Shown here in pieces: positions 33,899 through 42,370 of a stretch of DNA of 64,000 nt. Numbering within the stretch: the stretch's first letter is position 1; every line of letters starts with the position of its first letter. The notes under the pieces are model-generated. The model made no database searches and was not told the DNA's origin. It was given only the letters and a program-made list of their open reading frames with translations. The translations under genes were made by a program, and so were the position numbers. The stretch spans positions 62,001-126,000 of the forward strand of contig NZ_JAMXHT010000002.1 in the NCBI RefSeq assembly GCF_023955655.1. Direction: 5' to 3'. This DNA is from Ralstonia soli. Its GTDB lineage: Bacteria; Pseudomonadota; Gammaproteobacteria; Burkholderiales; Burkholderiaceae.

Positions 33899-35359
33899 TC
33901 AGACGGCCTTGGCCATCTCTTCAACGACCTTTTTGGCGTCGCCAAATACCATCATCGTCTTGTCCATGTAGAACAGCTCGTTGTCCAGCCCGGCATAGCC
34001 GGCGTTCATCGAGCGCTTGTTCACGATGATGGTCTTGGCCTTGTAGGCCTCGAGGATCGGCATGCCGGCAATCGGCGATTTCGGATCGGTCTTGGCGGCG
34101 GGGTTGACCACGTCATTTGCACCCAGCACCAGCACCACGTCGGCCTGGCCGAACTCGCTGTTGATGTCTTCCATCTCGAAGACCTGATCGTATGGCACTT
34201 CCGCTTCGGCCAGCAGCACGTTCATGTGACCCGGCATGCGCCCGGCGACCGGGTGGATCGCGTACTTCACCGTGACCCCCTTTTCGGTGAGCAGCTCGGT
34301 CAGCTCCTTCAGGGCGTGCTGTGCGCGCGCCACCGCCAGGCCGTAGCCCGGCACGATGATCACGGTTTCCGCGTTGCCCATCACGAACGCCGCGTCGTCG
34401 GCAGAGCCTGACTTGACCGGGCGCTGCTGCTGCGCGCCGGCCGCGGCAGCGGACGCCGTCTCGCCACCAAAGCCACCCAGGATCACGTTGAAGAACGAGC
34501 GGTTCATCGCGCGGCACATGATGTACGACAGGATCGCGCCCGACGAGCCCACCAGCGAGCCCGCGATGATCAGCATCGGGTTGTTCAACGAGAAGCCGAT
34601 GCCCGCCGCTGCCCAACCCGAGTACGAGTTCAGCATTGACACCACGACAGGCATATCTGCTCCGCCGATCGGGATGATGATCAGCACGCCCAGCACGAAG
34701 GCAATTGCCAGCATCAGCACGAACGGCAGCCACGCTTGCGTGAGGAAGAACGCCACGCCAAAGCCGATCATGGCCACGGCCATCAGCAGGTTGAGCCAGT
34801 GCTGGCCGGCAAACTGCACCGGCGCGCCTTGGAACAGGCGGAACTTGTACTTGCCCGACAGCTTGCCGAACGCGATGACCGAGCCCGAGAACGTGATGGC
34901 GCCGACAAAGCAGCCGATGAACAGCTCGATGCGGTTGCCTTGCGGAATCTCGTGCGAACCGGCAGGAGCAATGCCAAATGCCGAGGGCTCCGCCACCGCA
35001 GCCACCGCAATGAACACCGCCGCCAGACCGATCAGCGAGTGCATGGCCGCCACCAGTTCCGGCATCTTCGTCATCTCGACCTTGCGGGCGACGTAAGCGC
35101 CAAGACCGCCGCCCACCACCAGTGCGGCGAGGATCAGCCCCAGGCCCGTGGCCACCGAATCCTGCGCCGCACCGGCGGCGAGGAAGGCTTCCTTGAGCCG
35201 CGCGATCAACGCCACGGTGGTGAGCGCCGCGATGGCCATGCCGACCATGCCGAACGCATTCCCGCGCCGTGCCGTGGCCGGATGCGACAAGCCCTTGAGC
35301 GCCTGGATGAAGCAGATCGACGCGAGCAGATACAACAGGGTGACAACGTTCATGCTCAT
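33899..35359 (-). CDS. pntB: NAD(P) transhydrogenase subunit beta
   Basis: 486 residues. Eight or nine membrane helices (about 1-270, starting VVTLLYLLASICFIQALKGLSHP) followed by the cytoplasmic NADP-binding domain III (about 310-486) with VIIVPGYGLAVARAQ, VAGRMPGHMNVLLAEA, GANDVVNP and KRSMNAGYAGLDN. Works with the two alpha subunits to drive hydride transfer from NADH to NADP with the proton gradient. Starts within the pntAB stop (ATGA overlap). A source of NADPH for the reductases nearby is possible but general. Confidence 0.97.
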   Translation of the reverse strand: MSMNVVTLLYLLASICFIQALKGLSHPATARRGNAFGMVGMAIAALTTVALIARLKEAFLAAGAAQDSVATGLGLILAALVVGGGLGAYVARKVEMTKMPELVAAMHSLIGLAAVFIAVAAVAEPSAFGIAPAGSHEIPQGNRIELFIGCFVGAITFSGSVIAFGKLSGKYKFRLFQGAPVQFAGQHWLNLLMAVAMIGFGVAFFLTQAWLPFVLMLAIAFVLGVLIIIPIGGADMPVVVSMLNSYSGWAAAGIGFSLNNPMLIIAGSLVGSSGAILSYIMCRAMNRSFFNVILGGFGGETASAAAAGAQQQRPVKSGSADDAAFVMGNAETVIIVPGYGLAVARAQHALKELTELLTEKGVTVKYAIHPVAGRMPGHMNVLLAEAEVPYDQVFEMEDINSEFGQADVVLVLGANDVVNPAAKTDPKSPIAGMPILEAYKAKTIIVNKRSMNAGYAGLDNELFYMDKTMMVFGDAKKVVEEMAKAV

Positions 35360-35679
35360 GGCTTGGCCTCCCCGTGCTTGGCCGCTTTCGGCTCTTTCTT
35401 CTTGAACATTTCCAGCATGCGCTGGGTGACCAGGAACCCGCCGAACACGTTCACCGCCGCCAGTGCCACCGCGCCCACGCCCATGACGCGGCCCAGGCTG
35501 GTTTCAGTCAGGCCCGCAGCCAGCATGGCACCGACGATGACGATGGCCGAAATGGCATTGGTCACGGCCATCAGCGGCGTATGCAGTGCCGGTGTGACCG
35601 TCCAGACGACGTGATAGCCGACGTAGATCGCCAGCACGAAGATGATCAGGTTGATCACCGTATGGTTGATGACTTCCAT
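35356..35679 (-). CDS. pntAB: NAD(P) transhydrogenase subunit alpha 2
   Basis: 107 residues with three membrane helices (NLIIFVLAIYVGYHVVW, NAISAIVIVGAMLAAG, VGAVALAAVNVFGGFLVTQRML). This is the split membrane part of the alpha subunit in the three-gene form of proton-translocating transhydrogenase. CAGGAGACACAG ribosome-binding site before ATG 35679; 18 bases after pntAA; overlaps pntB by 4 bases. Confidence 0.96.
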   Translation of the reverse strand: MEVINHTVINLIIFVLAIYVGYHVVWTVTPALHTPLMAVTNAISAIVIVGAMLAAGLTETSLGRVMGVGAVALAAVNVFGGFLVTQRMLEMFKKKEPKAAKHGEAKP

Positions 35680-35697
35680 CTGTGTCTCCTGATGTGC

Positions 35698-36819
35698 CTA
35701 TGCGGCGGCTCGCAGCACTTCGCCGTCGCGGCAGACGAGGCACGCGGCGACGATGTCGTCGCTGGTGTCGATCGTGAGCGCGGCATCCTTGCCGATGATG
35801 AGCTTGAGGAAATCGAACACGTTGCGGGCGTACAGCGCCGAAGCATCCGCGCCGACCATGCTGGCCAGGTTGGTGTGCCCGACCAGCGTGACGCCGTGCC
35901 GTTGCACCACCTCGTCGGGCACGGTCAGCGGACAGTTGCCGCCTTGCGCGGCGGCCAGGTCGACCACTACCGAGCCCGGCTTCATCTGCTGCACAGTTTC
36001 CTCGCGCAGCAGCGTCGGCGCGCGACGGCCCGGAATCAGCGCCGTGGTGATGACGATGTCGGCTTGCGTTGCACGTGCGTGCACGAGTTCCGCCTGGCGG
36101 CGCATCCAGTCTTCCGGCATGGGGCGTGCGTAGCCGCCCACACCCTGGGCAATCTCGCGCTCCTCATCCGTGAGGAAGGGCACGTCGAGAAACTTGGCGC
36201 CGAGCGATTCGATCTGCTCCTTCACTGCCGGACGCACATCGGACGCTTCAATGACCGCGCCCAGGCGCTTGGCCGTGGCAATGGCCTGCAGGCCCGCAAC
36301 GCCCGCACCGAGGATCAGCACGCGCGCGGCCTTCACCGTGCCGGCGGCCGTCATCAGCATCGGCATGAAGCGCTGGTAATGGTTGGCCGCCACCATCACG
36401 GCCTTGTAGCCGGCGATGTTGGCCTGGGAAGAGAGCACATCCATGCTCTGCGCGCGCGTGGTGCGCGGCGCCGCTTCCAGCGCGAAGCCGATCACGCCGG
36501 CCGCGGCCATGCGGGCGTTGTTCTCGGCGTCGAACGGGTTGAGCATGCCCACCAGCACGCTGCCGCGCTTCATGTGTGCGAGTTCGGCGGGCTCGGGGGC
36601 GCGCACCTTCAGCACGAGGTCTGCCCCCAGTGCTTCAGCCGCAGTGGCGATGCGCGCGCCAACAGCCTCGTACGCGGCGTCGGGCTGGCTGGCGCGCTCG
36701 CCCGCGCCGGCCTCCACAATCACCTGGTGGCCTTGTGCCACGTATTTCTTCACGGTCTCCGGGGTTGCGGAGACGCGCGTTTCCCCAGCCCGAGTTTCCT
36801 TCGGGATGCCTATCTGCAT
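35698..36819 (-). CDS. pntAA: NAD(P) transhydrogenase subunit alpha 1
   Basis: 373 residues; the soluble NAD(H)-binding domain I. MQIGIPKETRAGETRVSATPETVKKY is the alanine dehydrogenase/PNT opening, and VLILGAGVAGLQAIATAKRLGAVIEASDVRP (about 165-195) is the Rossmann NAD site. GAGGT precedes ATG 36819. First gene of pntAA-pntAB-pntB; the SDR gene at 36862-37626 ends 42 bases upstream, so the run may be longer. Confidence 0.97.
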   Translation of the reverse strand: MQIGIPKETRAGETRVSATPETVKKYVAQGHQVIVEAGAGERASQPDAAYEAVGARIATAAEALGADLVLKVRAPEPAELAHMKRGSVLVGMLNPFDAENNARMAAAGVIGFALEAAPRTTRAQSMDVLSSQANIAGYKAVMVAANHYQRFMPMLMTAAGTVKAARVLILGAGVAGLQAIATAKRLGAVIEASDVRPAVKEQIESLGAKFLDVPFLTDEEREIAQGVGGYARPMPEDWMRRQAELVHARATQADIVITTALIPGRRAPTLLREETVQQMKPGSVVVDLAAAQGGNCPLTVPDEVVQRHGVTLVGHTNLASMVGADASALYARNVFDFLKLIIGKDAALTIDTSDDIVAACLVCRDGEVLRAAA

Positions 36820-36861
36820 GGTCTTACCTCGTATTTGGCAGTGCGCGCGTGGCGCTGTCCC

Positions 36862-37626
36862 TTAGACGGTCATGCCGCCATCGACGACGATGCATTCGCC
36901 GTTGGTGTAGCTCGCGGCGTCAGACACGAGGTAGAGCACCGTGCCGGCCATCTCGCGCGGCTCGGCGTGGCGGCGCAGCGGGATCTCGCTGATCCAGCGG
37001 TCGTAGGTGGCCTTGTCTTCAAACAGCGCGCCGGCAAACTTGGTCTTGGTCAGGCCCGGCAGCAGGGCGTTGACGCGGATGCCGAACGGCCCGCATTCCA
37101 TGGCGAACGCGCGCGTCATGTGCGCCACGGCGGCCTTGGTGATGGAGTAGATGCCCTGCTTGTCGCCCGGGTGCAGTGCGTTGACCGACGCCGTGTTGAC
37201 GATCGTGCCGCCGCCTTGCGCCTTCATCATCTTGCCGGCTTCGACCGACATGAAGAAGTAGCCGCGCACGTTCACTTCCACGGTCTTCTCGTAGGCACCG
37301 AGGTCGGTGTCGAGAATGTGGCCGAAGTACGGGTTGGCCGCCGCGTTATTGACCAAGATGTCGAGCCGGCCATGCGTGTTGCGGATGTAGGCGAAGGCGG
37401 CCTCGATGTCTTCCATGCGGCCGACGTGACAGGCAAGGGCTTCAGCCTTGCCGCCTGCCGCGCGGATGCTTTCGGCAACGGCCTCGCAGTCGGCCAGCTT
37501 GCGGCTGGACACGATCACGTGCGCGCCTTGCTCGGCGAGCAGCTTGGCGATTTCTTCGCCAATGCCGCGGCTGGCGCCGGTCACCAGGGCGATCTTGCCG
37601 GTCAGGTCGAACAGGTTGGTACTCAT
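36862..37626 (-). CDS. short-chain dehydrogenase
   Basis: 254 residues from ATG 37626 (GGAGGAG 7 bases upstream); the open frame to 38211 is antisense to the phosphotransferase and is not coding. TGASRGIGEEIAKLL cofactor loop, VSSRK after strand 2 (NADP-compatible), NNAAANPYFGHIL, Ser in NTASVNALHPG and Tyr-x3-Lys as IYSITKAAVAHM. Resembles dehydrogenases of short- and branched-chain 3-hydroxyacyl compounds (DHRS4-like). Sits in a minus-strand set with an APH-type phosphotransferase and a histidine phosphatase, a grouping often seen beside acyl-CoA dehydrogenases in fatty-acid-like catabolism; no acyl-CoA dehydrogenase is present here. Confidence 0.92.
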   Translation of the reverse strand: MSTNLFDLTGKIALVTGASRGIGEEIAKLLAEQGAHVIVSSRKLADCEAVAESIRAAGGKAEALACHVGRMEDIEAAFAYIRNTHGRLDILVNNAAANPYFGHILDTDLGAYEKTVEVNVRGYFFMSVEAGKMMKAQGGGTIVNTASVNALHPGDKQGIYSITKAAVAHMTRAFAMECGPFGIRVNALLPGLTKTKFAGALFEDKATYDRWISEIPLRRHAEPREMAGTVLYLVSDAASYTNGECIVVDGGMTV

Positions 37627-37673
37627 GGTTTGCTCCTCCAATGGTGTGTTCTGTGTGGGCCGCAGCGGCAGCC

Positions 37674-38708
37674 TCAGTGTTGGGTGTCGATCAGGCGCAC
37701 GGCCGCTTCCGCGAGCAGGCCGGCCATGTCTCCGGCCTTGCCAGCCTGCGCGTTCGATGCGTTGCCGTTGAGCGCGCGCTTCTTTACGCCTTGCGCAATG
37801 GAGGCAAGGCGGAAGAAGCTGAACGCCAGATAGAAGGGCCAGTTCTCGATCGGGGCGATGCCGCGCAGCTCGCAATAGCGCGCGACCATCTCCTCTTCGG
37901 TCGGGATGCCGAGTGCCGCGCGATCCGCCCCCGCAAGGCCCTGGATATGCGAGCCCGATGCCGGCAGCCGCAGGCACATGCAGAAGTACGCCAGGTCCGC
38001 CAGCGGGTTGCCCAGCGTCGACAGCTCCCAGTCGAGCACGGCCTTCGCGCCGTAGCCGTCGGGTTCGAACATGATGTTGTCGAGCCGGAAGTCGCCATGC
38101 ACCAGCGACGGCTTGCCGGTATCGGCCGGGCAGGCCGAAGGCAGCCATTCGATCAGCCGCTCCATGGCCTCGATGCGCTGTGTTTCCGCAAGGCGGTACT
38201 GCTTGGTCCACACGCCGATCTGGCGCTCGAAGTAGTTGCCGGGCTTGCCGTAATCGGCCAGCCCAACCGCGTCGACGTCGATGTCGTGCAGTGCGGCCAT
38301 GGTGCGCAGCATCGTGTCGTAGCAGGTGGCGCGATCGGCTTGCGGCACTTCGGGCAGGGCGGGGTTCCAGTAGATGCGCCCGTCTTCAAAGCTCATCACG
38401 TAGAACATGCTGCCGATCACGTCGCGGTCTTCGCACAGGTGATACGGGCGCGCCACCGGCACGGCCGTGCCCGACAGTGCGCTCAGGATGCGGAATTCGC
38501 GGTCAACGGCGTGGGCCGATTTCAGCAGCTCGCCCGGCGGCTGGCGGCGCAGCACGTAGCGTGCTTTCGGCGTCTGCAGGAGGAAGGTCGGGTTTGACTG
38601 GCCGCCGGAAAACTTCTCGGCAACGACAGGGCCTTCAAAGCCGGGGATATGGTCTTCGAGATACCGCGCGAGCTTGGCGATATCGAGTTGCTGCGATGCT
38701 TGCGTCAT
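37674..38708 (-). CDS. APH-family phosphotransferase (ACAD10/11 N-terminal-like)
   Basis: 344 residues, protein-kinase-like fold. EKFSGGQSNPTFLLQTPKARYVLRRQPPG (about 25-55) is the nucleotide-binding opening seen in the kinase part of ACAD10/ACAD11; VHGDFRLDNIMFEPDG carries the catalytic Asp and Asn, and AVLDWELSTLGNPLADLAYFCM the metal-binding Asp. In ACAD10/11 this domain phosphorylates 4-hydroxyacyl-CoA; a similar role here would handle hydroxyacyl intermediates. 18 bases after the histidine phosphatase gene. Confidence 0.92.
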   Translation of the reverse strand: MTQASQQLDIAKLARYLEDHIPGFEGPVVAEKFSGGQSNPTFLLQTPKARYVLRRQPPGELLKSAHAVDREFRILSALSGTAVPVARPYHLCEDRDVIGSMFYVMSFEDGRIYWNPALPEVPQADRATCYDTMLRTMAALHDIDVDAVGLADYGKPGNYFERQIGVWTKQYRLAETQRIEAMERLIEWLPSACPADTGKPSLVHGDFRLDNIMFEPDGYGAKAVLDWELSTLGNPLADLAYFCMCLRLPASGSHIQGLAGADRAALGIPTEEEMVARYCELRGIAPIENWPFYLAFSFFRLASIAQGVKKRALNGNASNAQAGKAGDMAGLLAEAAVRLIDTQH

Positions 38709-38726
38709 GATGGGGCGTTCGGGCGT

Positions 38727-39401
38727 TCACCCGTAAGTCTGGAAACCGCGCCGTTCGGGATCGTCCAGGTGCGGCACGCCATTGAAGGTGGCCAGTTGGA
38801 ACGATTCGGCATTGAAGAAATATTGCGAGACGCTGCTGTTGCGGATCTGCAGGTTCAACGCAATGGCGCTTGCCGGCGGAGCCGCCAGTACTTGCTGCGC
38901 AGTCACCGCAATGGGGCCGCCTGAGCTGATCGCCAGCACGCGCTGCCCGCCACCGGCCTGGATGGCCGCGCGCGCGTCCGCCACGCGTTGCTGGAACGCG
39001 GCCCACGTCTCGGGCAGCGGCCCTCGAATCTTGTTGTCCGACCACAGGTGCAGCACCTGCTTGAGCGCCCGGTAGTGGTCGCGCATCGACCCCGAAGCCA
39101 GCTTCGTCAGCTCGGGAAAATCTTCACCCAGCGCGGCAAACAGCCCCTGGAAGTCGTATTCGTTCAGGCCGGCGTGTTGCTCGTAGCTGGCGCCCGAGAT
39201 GCCCATGCCGCGCAGGATGCCGTCGACGGTCTGCTCGTGGCGGCGGAGCGTGCCGCAGATGACGCGATCGAACACGATGTCCTGCCGCGCGAAATACTCA
39301 CCGAGCCAAACGCTTTGCTGCTCGCCGCGTTCGGAGAGCCGGTCGTAGTCTGCCGCGCCGAACGATGCCTGTCCGTGTCGTACGAGATAGAGCTCTGCCA
39401 T
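38727..39401 (-). CDS. histidine phosphatase family protein
   Basis: 224 residues, phosphoglycerate-mutase-like. LVRHGQASFGAADYDRLSERGEQQ carries the RHG motif with the phosphorylated His near residue 9; VICGTLRRHEQTVDG and LNEYDFQG follow, and the second catalytic His usually found in a GGxI segment is not obvious (ISSGGPIAVTAQQVL, where GHG-type His is replaced by Ser-Gly-Gly). Upstream partner of the APH-type kinase gene, which suggests phosphorylation and dephosphorylation of the same class of metabolite. Confidence 0.88.
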   Translation of the reverse strand: MAELYLVRHGQASFGAADYDRLSERGEQQSVWLGEYFARQDIVFDRVICGTLRRHEQTVDGILRGMGISGASYEQHAGLNEYDFQGLFAALGEDFPELTKLASGSMRDHYRALKQVLHLWSDNKIRGPLPETWAAFQQRVADARAAIQAGGGQRVLAISSGGPIAVTAQQVLAAPPASAIALNLQIRNSSVSQYFFNAESFQLATFNGVPHLDDPERRGFQTYG

Positions 39402-39665
39402 CGTGTGCTCGCCAGATCGAAAGGCGACCAGATTAGCGACCGATGGATTATTTGTGAAATTTATTGTTTGAATGACATGTCATGCATGTAATGAATGACA
39501 CGGCACCGCAAGGCATCGTCTGCCTGCGGTGTCTTCCCCGCGGAGGCCGGCACGGATTGCCGGTTGCCGAGGGATTCCTGTGGTGGGCCACGAGTTCAGT
39601 GCGGCTTGGCGCACCTGTGGCCTCCAATGCCACCGCTTATTGCAGTGGCGTCCAGGCGGGCCAGA
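39402..39665. other. AT-rich promoter region and weak REP-like DNA
   Basis: The left part (39435-39480) is the most AT-rich stretch nearby and contains the palindrome TGACATGTCA (39472-39481), probably promoter and operator DNA for the histidine phosphatase operon on the minus strand. The right part (39520-39570) is a GC-rich inverted sequence reminiscent of REP elements (CCGCGGAGGCCGGCACGG). Open frames on the plus strand here look like chance. Confidence 0.35.
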
Positions 39666-40973
39666 TCAGTTCTTGTGACGGCTAAATCGACGCCCTTGGT
39701 CGAATACGGTAGCAACGGCGACCATCAATCCCGAACAAGCCAGGATGATGGCAACGCCGCCCGTGTCATGCGTGGCCGAGTGCGCAACCATCGACAACGC
39801 CCACAGCGGTGCGAGTCCGCCGGCCAGGGCCGTACCGATTTCGCGCCCCGATCCCACGCCCGTGGAACGGCTTTGCACTGGAAACTGGCGGCTCAGGAAC
39901 GACCCCTGCGGCGCAAACATCATGGGCGCCAGAACGCCGGTGCCGATGATCATTGCCCAGTAGATCGACGTGCTGGCCCCCGTCCCCAGCAGTGAGAGGA
40001 AAGGGTATGCGAACAGCGCCGACAGGATGCCGCCCACCATCAATACTTTCTTGCTGCTGAATCTGTCGCACATCCAGCCGAAGAATGGCACGGTCACAAT
40101 GGCGACCAAACTGGCCAAGGTCACGGAAAGCGAGGTGACGCCGGCTGATACGCCCTTGAATTGGGTGAGGTAAGCGAGGGAGAACGTCTTGAAGATATAG
40201 CTGAGGGCGTTATATCCCACGGCAATAAAAAACACGACACTCAAGCCCTTGAACTGCGACGTCAGAATGTCCCGAATGGGTTTTTCCTCGCGATGGCTTT
40301 CTTCAAAGGAGGTGTATTCCGGCGTTTCCGGCAGGCTTTTCCGCACCCATATCCCGATCAGCACCAATAGAAAGCTCAAGAGGAAAGGAATACGCCATCC
40401 GCCCGCCAGCAGGAATCGATCACCGGCCCTCGTGAGCAGGTAGACCGTCAGCGACGAAAGCAACAGGCCCAGGTTCAAGCCCAGCGCAGGCCAGGACCCC
40501 TGACGGCCTTTGCGGTTGTCTGCGGCATGTTCGTATGAGGTCACGGCGGCGCCGGCCAGCTCGGCCCCCGCACCCAAGCCCTGAACAATGCGGATCAGTA
40601 CCAGCAGCAGCGGTGCCCAGAAGCCAATGGACGCGTAAGTCGGAATCAACCCGATCGCCGTCGTGCACAACCCCATCAGGCAAAAGGTGACAAAGAGCAT
40701 CTTCTTGCGGCCGTATTTGTCGCCGAAATAGCCGAAGAAGATTCCGCCAATCGGCCGGGCAACAAAGCCGATCGCAAACGTGGCAAACGCCTGCAGCGTG
40801 GCGTTGGTCGGATTGGCAGTATCAAAGAAGACCTTGCTGAAAACAATGGAAGCCATCGTGGCGTACAAATAAAAGTCGTACCACTCCAGCATGGAACCTA
40901 CGATTGTGGCTGCGGCCACTTTCTTCAGTCGCTGCCGGCTTTCCTCGCGGGTTTCAGGGTGCAATGCTTTCAT
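39666..40973 (-). CDS. MHS-family MFS transporter
   Basis: 435 residues from ATG 40973 (AAGGAGG 7 bases upstream); the frame continues to 41111 without similarity. Metabolite:H+ symporter type: ATIVGSMLEWYDFYLYATMAS in helix 1, GYFGDKYGRKKMLFVTFCLMG (MFS motif A, about 95-115) and ELAGAAVTSYEHAADNRKG between helices 4 and 5. Twelve predicted helices, cytoplasmic ends. Such proteins import carboxylates, shikimate-like acids or aromatic acids. Codon use and base composition look less GC-rich than in neighbouring genes, hinting at a different origin. 2-hydroxyacid dehydrogenase gene lies upstream (92-base gap). Confidence 0.92.
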   Translation of the reverse strand: MKALHPETREESRQRLKKVAAATIVGSMLEWYDFYLYATMASIVFSKVFFDTANPTNATLQAFATFAIGFVARPIGGIFFGYFGDKYGRKKMLFVTFCLMGLCTTAIGLIPTYASIGFWAPLLLVLIRIVQGLGAGAELAGAAVTSYEHAADNRKGRQGSWPALGLNLGLLLSSLTVYLLTRAGDRFLLAGGWRIPFLLSFLLVLIGIWVRKSLPETPEYTSFEESHREEKPIRDILTSQFKGLSVVFFIAVGYNALSYIFKTFSLAYLTQFKGVSAGVTSLSVTLASLVAIVTVPFFGWMCDRFSSKKVLMVGGILSALFAYPFLSLLGTGASTSIYWAMIIGTGVLAPMMFAPQGSFLSRQFPVQSRSTGVGSGREIGTALAGGLAPLWALSMVAHSATHDTGGVAIILACSGLMVAVATVFDQGRRFSRHKN

Positions 40974-41065
40974 TGATTGAGCCTCCTTTTCAGTGTGTTT
41001 TTTATAGGTATTGGCGCCATGAACCCGTTGTTGCCGAGTTCGCCAATCACCTTGGGCCCACCCGC

Positions 41066-42259
41066 TCAGCGGCGGCGCACGATGTGCTGTGAGCCCAACT
41101 CGGCGCAGCACGTGGCGCCCAGCATGGCCAGGTTGCGGTCCACCTCGTCGCGCAGCAGGCCGATGGCGTGGGCCACGCCAGCCTCGCCCGCCACGGCGGC
41201 GGCGTAATTGAAGGGGCGGCCTACCAGGACCATGCGCGCACCCAGCGCCAAGGCCTTAAGTACATCCGAGCCGCGGCGGAAGCCGCTGTCGATGAGCACC
41301 GGGTAACCGCGCCCGACTGCCGCCACCACCGCTTCGAGCACACGCATGGGCGAGGCTGCGCCGTCGAGCTGGCGACCACCGTGGTTGGACAGCACGATGC
41401 CATCGGCGCCCACGCGCTGCGCCTCCAGTGCGTCTTCCACGCTGAGCAGGCCCTTGACCACCAGCGGCCCTTTCCAGCGCCGGCGAATGGCTTCGATGTG
41501 GTGCCAGGTCAGATGATCGCGTGCCGAAAAATCGCGCAGCACGGTGGACGACATGATCGGTGCGCCACGTGTGGCGAACGAATTCTCGAAATGCGGCATG
41601 CCATGGCGTAGCAGCGTGCGCAAGAATGTGCCTATCACCCAGCCAGGCCGGGCCATGCCGTCCCAGGCGAGGCGCAGGCTCGGACGCAGCGGCGTGGAAA
41701 AGCCGGTGCGGATGTTGTTCTCGCGGTTGGCCGAGATGGGAATGTCCACTGTGACCACCAGCGTGCCGAAACCGGCGCGCTCCACGCGGTCGACAAGCGC
41801 ATCGATGCGCGCCTGGTCGCCCGGTATGTACGCCTGGAACCAGGTGTCCGGACTCTCGCGTGCCACCGCTTCCATGGGGATCAGCGAAGTGCCGCTCATG
41901 ATCGACACGATGCCCGCCTGCTGTGCGGCACGGGCCAGCACCAGATCGCCGCGGTAGGTGGTCAGCGCATTGATGCCCATTGGCGCTATGCCGAATGGAC
42001 TGCTGTAGTGCTGGCCGAACAGCTCCACCGCCTGCGAGCGCTTCGACACGTCGCGCAGGACCCGTGTGGAAAACGCATAGTCGTCGAACACCTCCCGGTT
42101 ATCGCGAAGCGAGGCGTTGTCTTCGGCCGCGCCTGCGATATAGCCGAAGATGGGCCGGGGCAAGCGCCGACGCGCCGCAGCCTCGAAGTCGTGCAGCGAG
42201 AGCATGTTTCGCAGCGCGGCCGGCGCGTTCACAGACGAGGGTTCAGCGTAAGAGGCCAT
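41066..42259 (-). CDS. FMN-dependent alpha-hydroxy acid dehydrogenase (LldD/mandelate type)
   Basis: 397 residues from ATG 42259; a GTG at 42295 is an alternative and neither has a good ribosome-binding site. (S)-2-hydroxyacid oxidase family: RRRLPRPIFGYIAGAAEDNASLRDN, SPFGIAPMGINALTTYRGD, TVDIPISANRENNIRTGF, and the active-site SNHGGRQLDGAASP (His with Arg) followed by DSGFRRGSDVLKALALGARMVLVGRPF. Oxidises lactate, glycolate or mandelate-like acids to 2-oxoacids. Divergent from a LysR gene that probably controls it, and followed by an acid transporter that probably brings in its substrate. Confidence 0.92.
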   Translation of the reverse strand: MASYAEPSSVNAPAALRNMLSLHDFEAAARRRLPRPIFGYIAGAAEDNASLRDNREVFDDYAFSTRVLRDVSKRSQAVELFGQHYSSPFGIAPMGINALTTYRGDLVLARAAQQAGIVSIMSGTSLIPMEAVARESPDTWFQAYIPGDQARIDALVDRVERAGFGTLVVTVDIPISANRENNIRTGFSTPLRPSLRLAWDGMARPGWVIGTFLRTLLRHGMPHFENSFATRGAPIMSSTVLRDFSARDHLTWHHIEAIRRRWKGPLVVKGLLSVEDALEAQRVGADGIVLSNHGGRQLDGAASPMRVLEAVVAAVGRGYPVLIDSGFRRGSDVLKALALGARMVLVGRPFNYAAAVAGEAGVAHAIGLLRDEVDRNLAMLGATCCAELGSQHIVRRR

Positions 42260-42299
42260 GGTAGGAGTGCGGGGCTGCTTCAGGGGCAGCGACACTTTA

Positions 42300-42370
42300 G
42301 GGCCGCGATTTTGCGAATTAAAGCGAAATATTTAGAATGGGTATGTTCGCTTTTATGAAACAAGATTACC
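42300..42370. promoter_or_regulatory. divergent promoter and LysR operator
   Basis: AT-rich DNA between the hydroxyacid dehydrogenase and the LysR gene. AAAGCGAA (42320-42327) and TTCGCTTT (42346-42353) form a perfect 8-bp inverted repeat with an 18-base spacer, and a further GCGAA lies at 42313-42317. This is the expected place and architecture for a LysR binding region that controls both genes. Confidence 0.6.

Noticed and set aside
39495-39995. Plus-strand open frame running from the 39.4 kb gap into the MHS transporter gene
   Set aside because: No ribosome-binding site, low-complexity translation and overlap with the antisense of a clear transporter gene.
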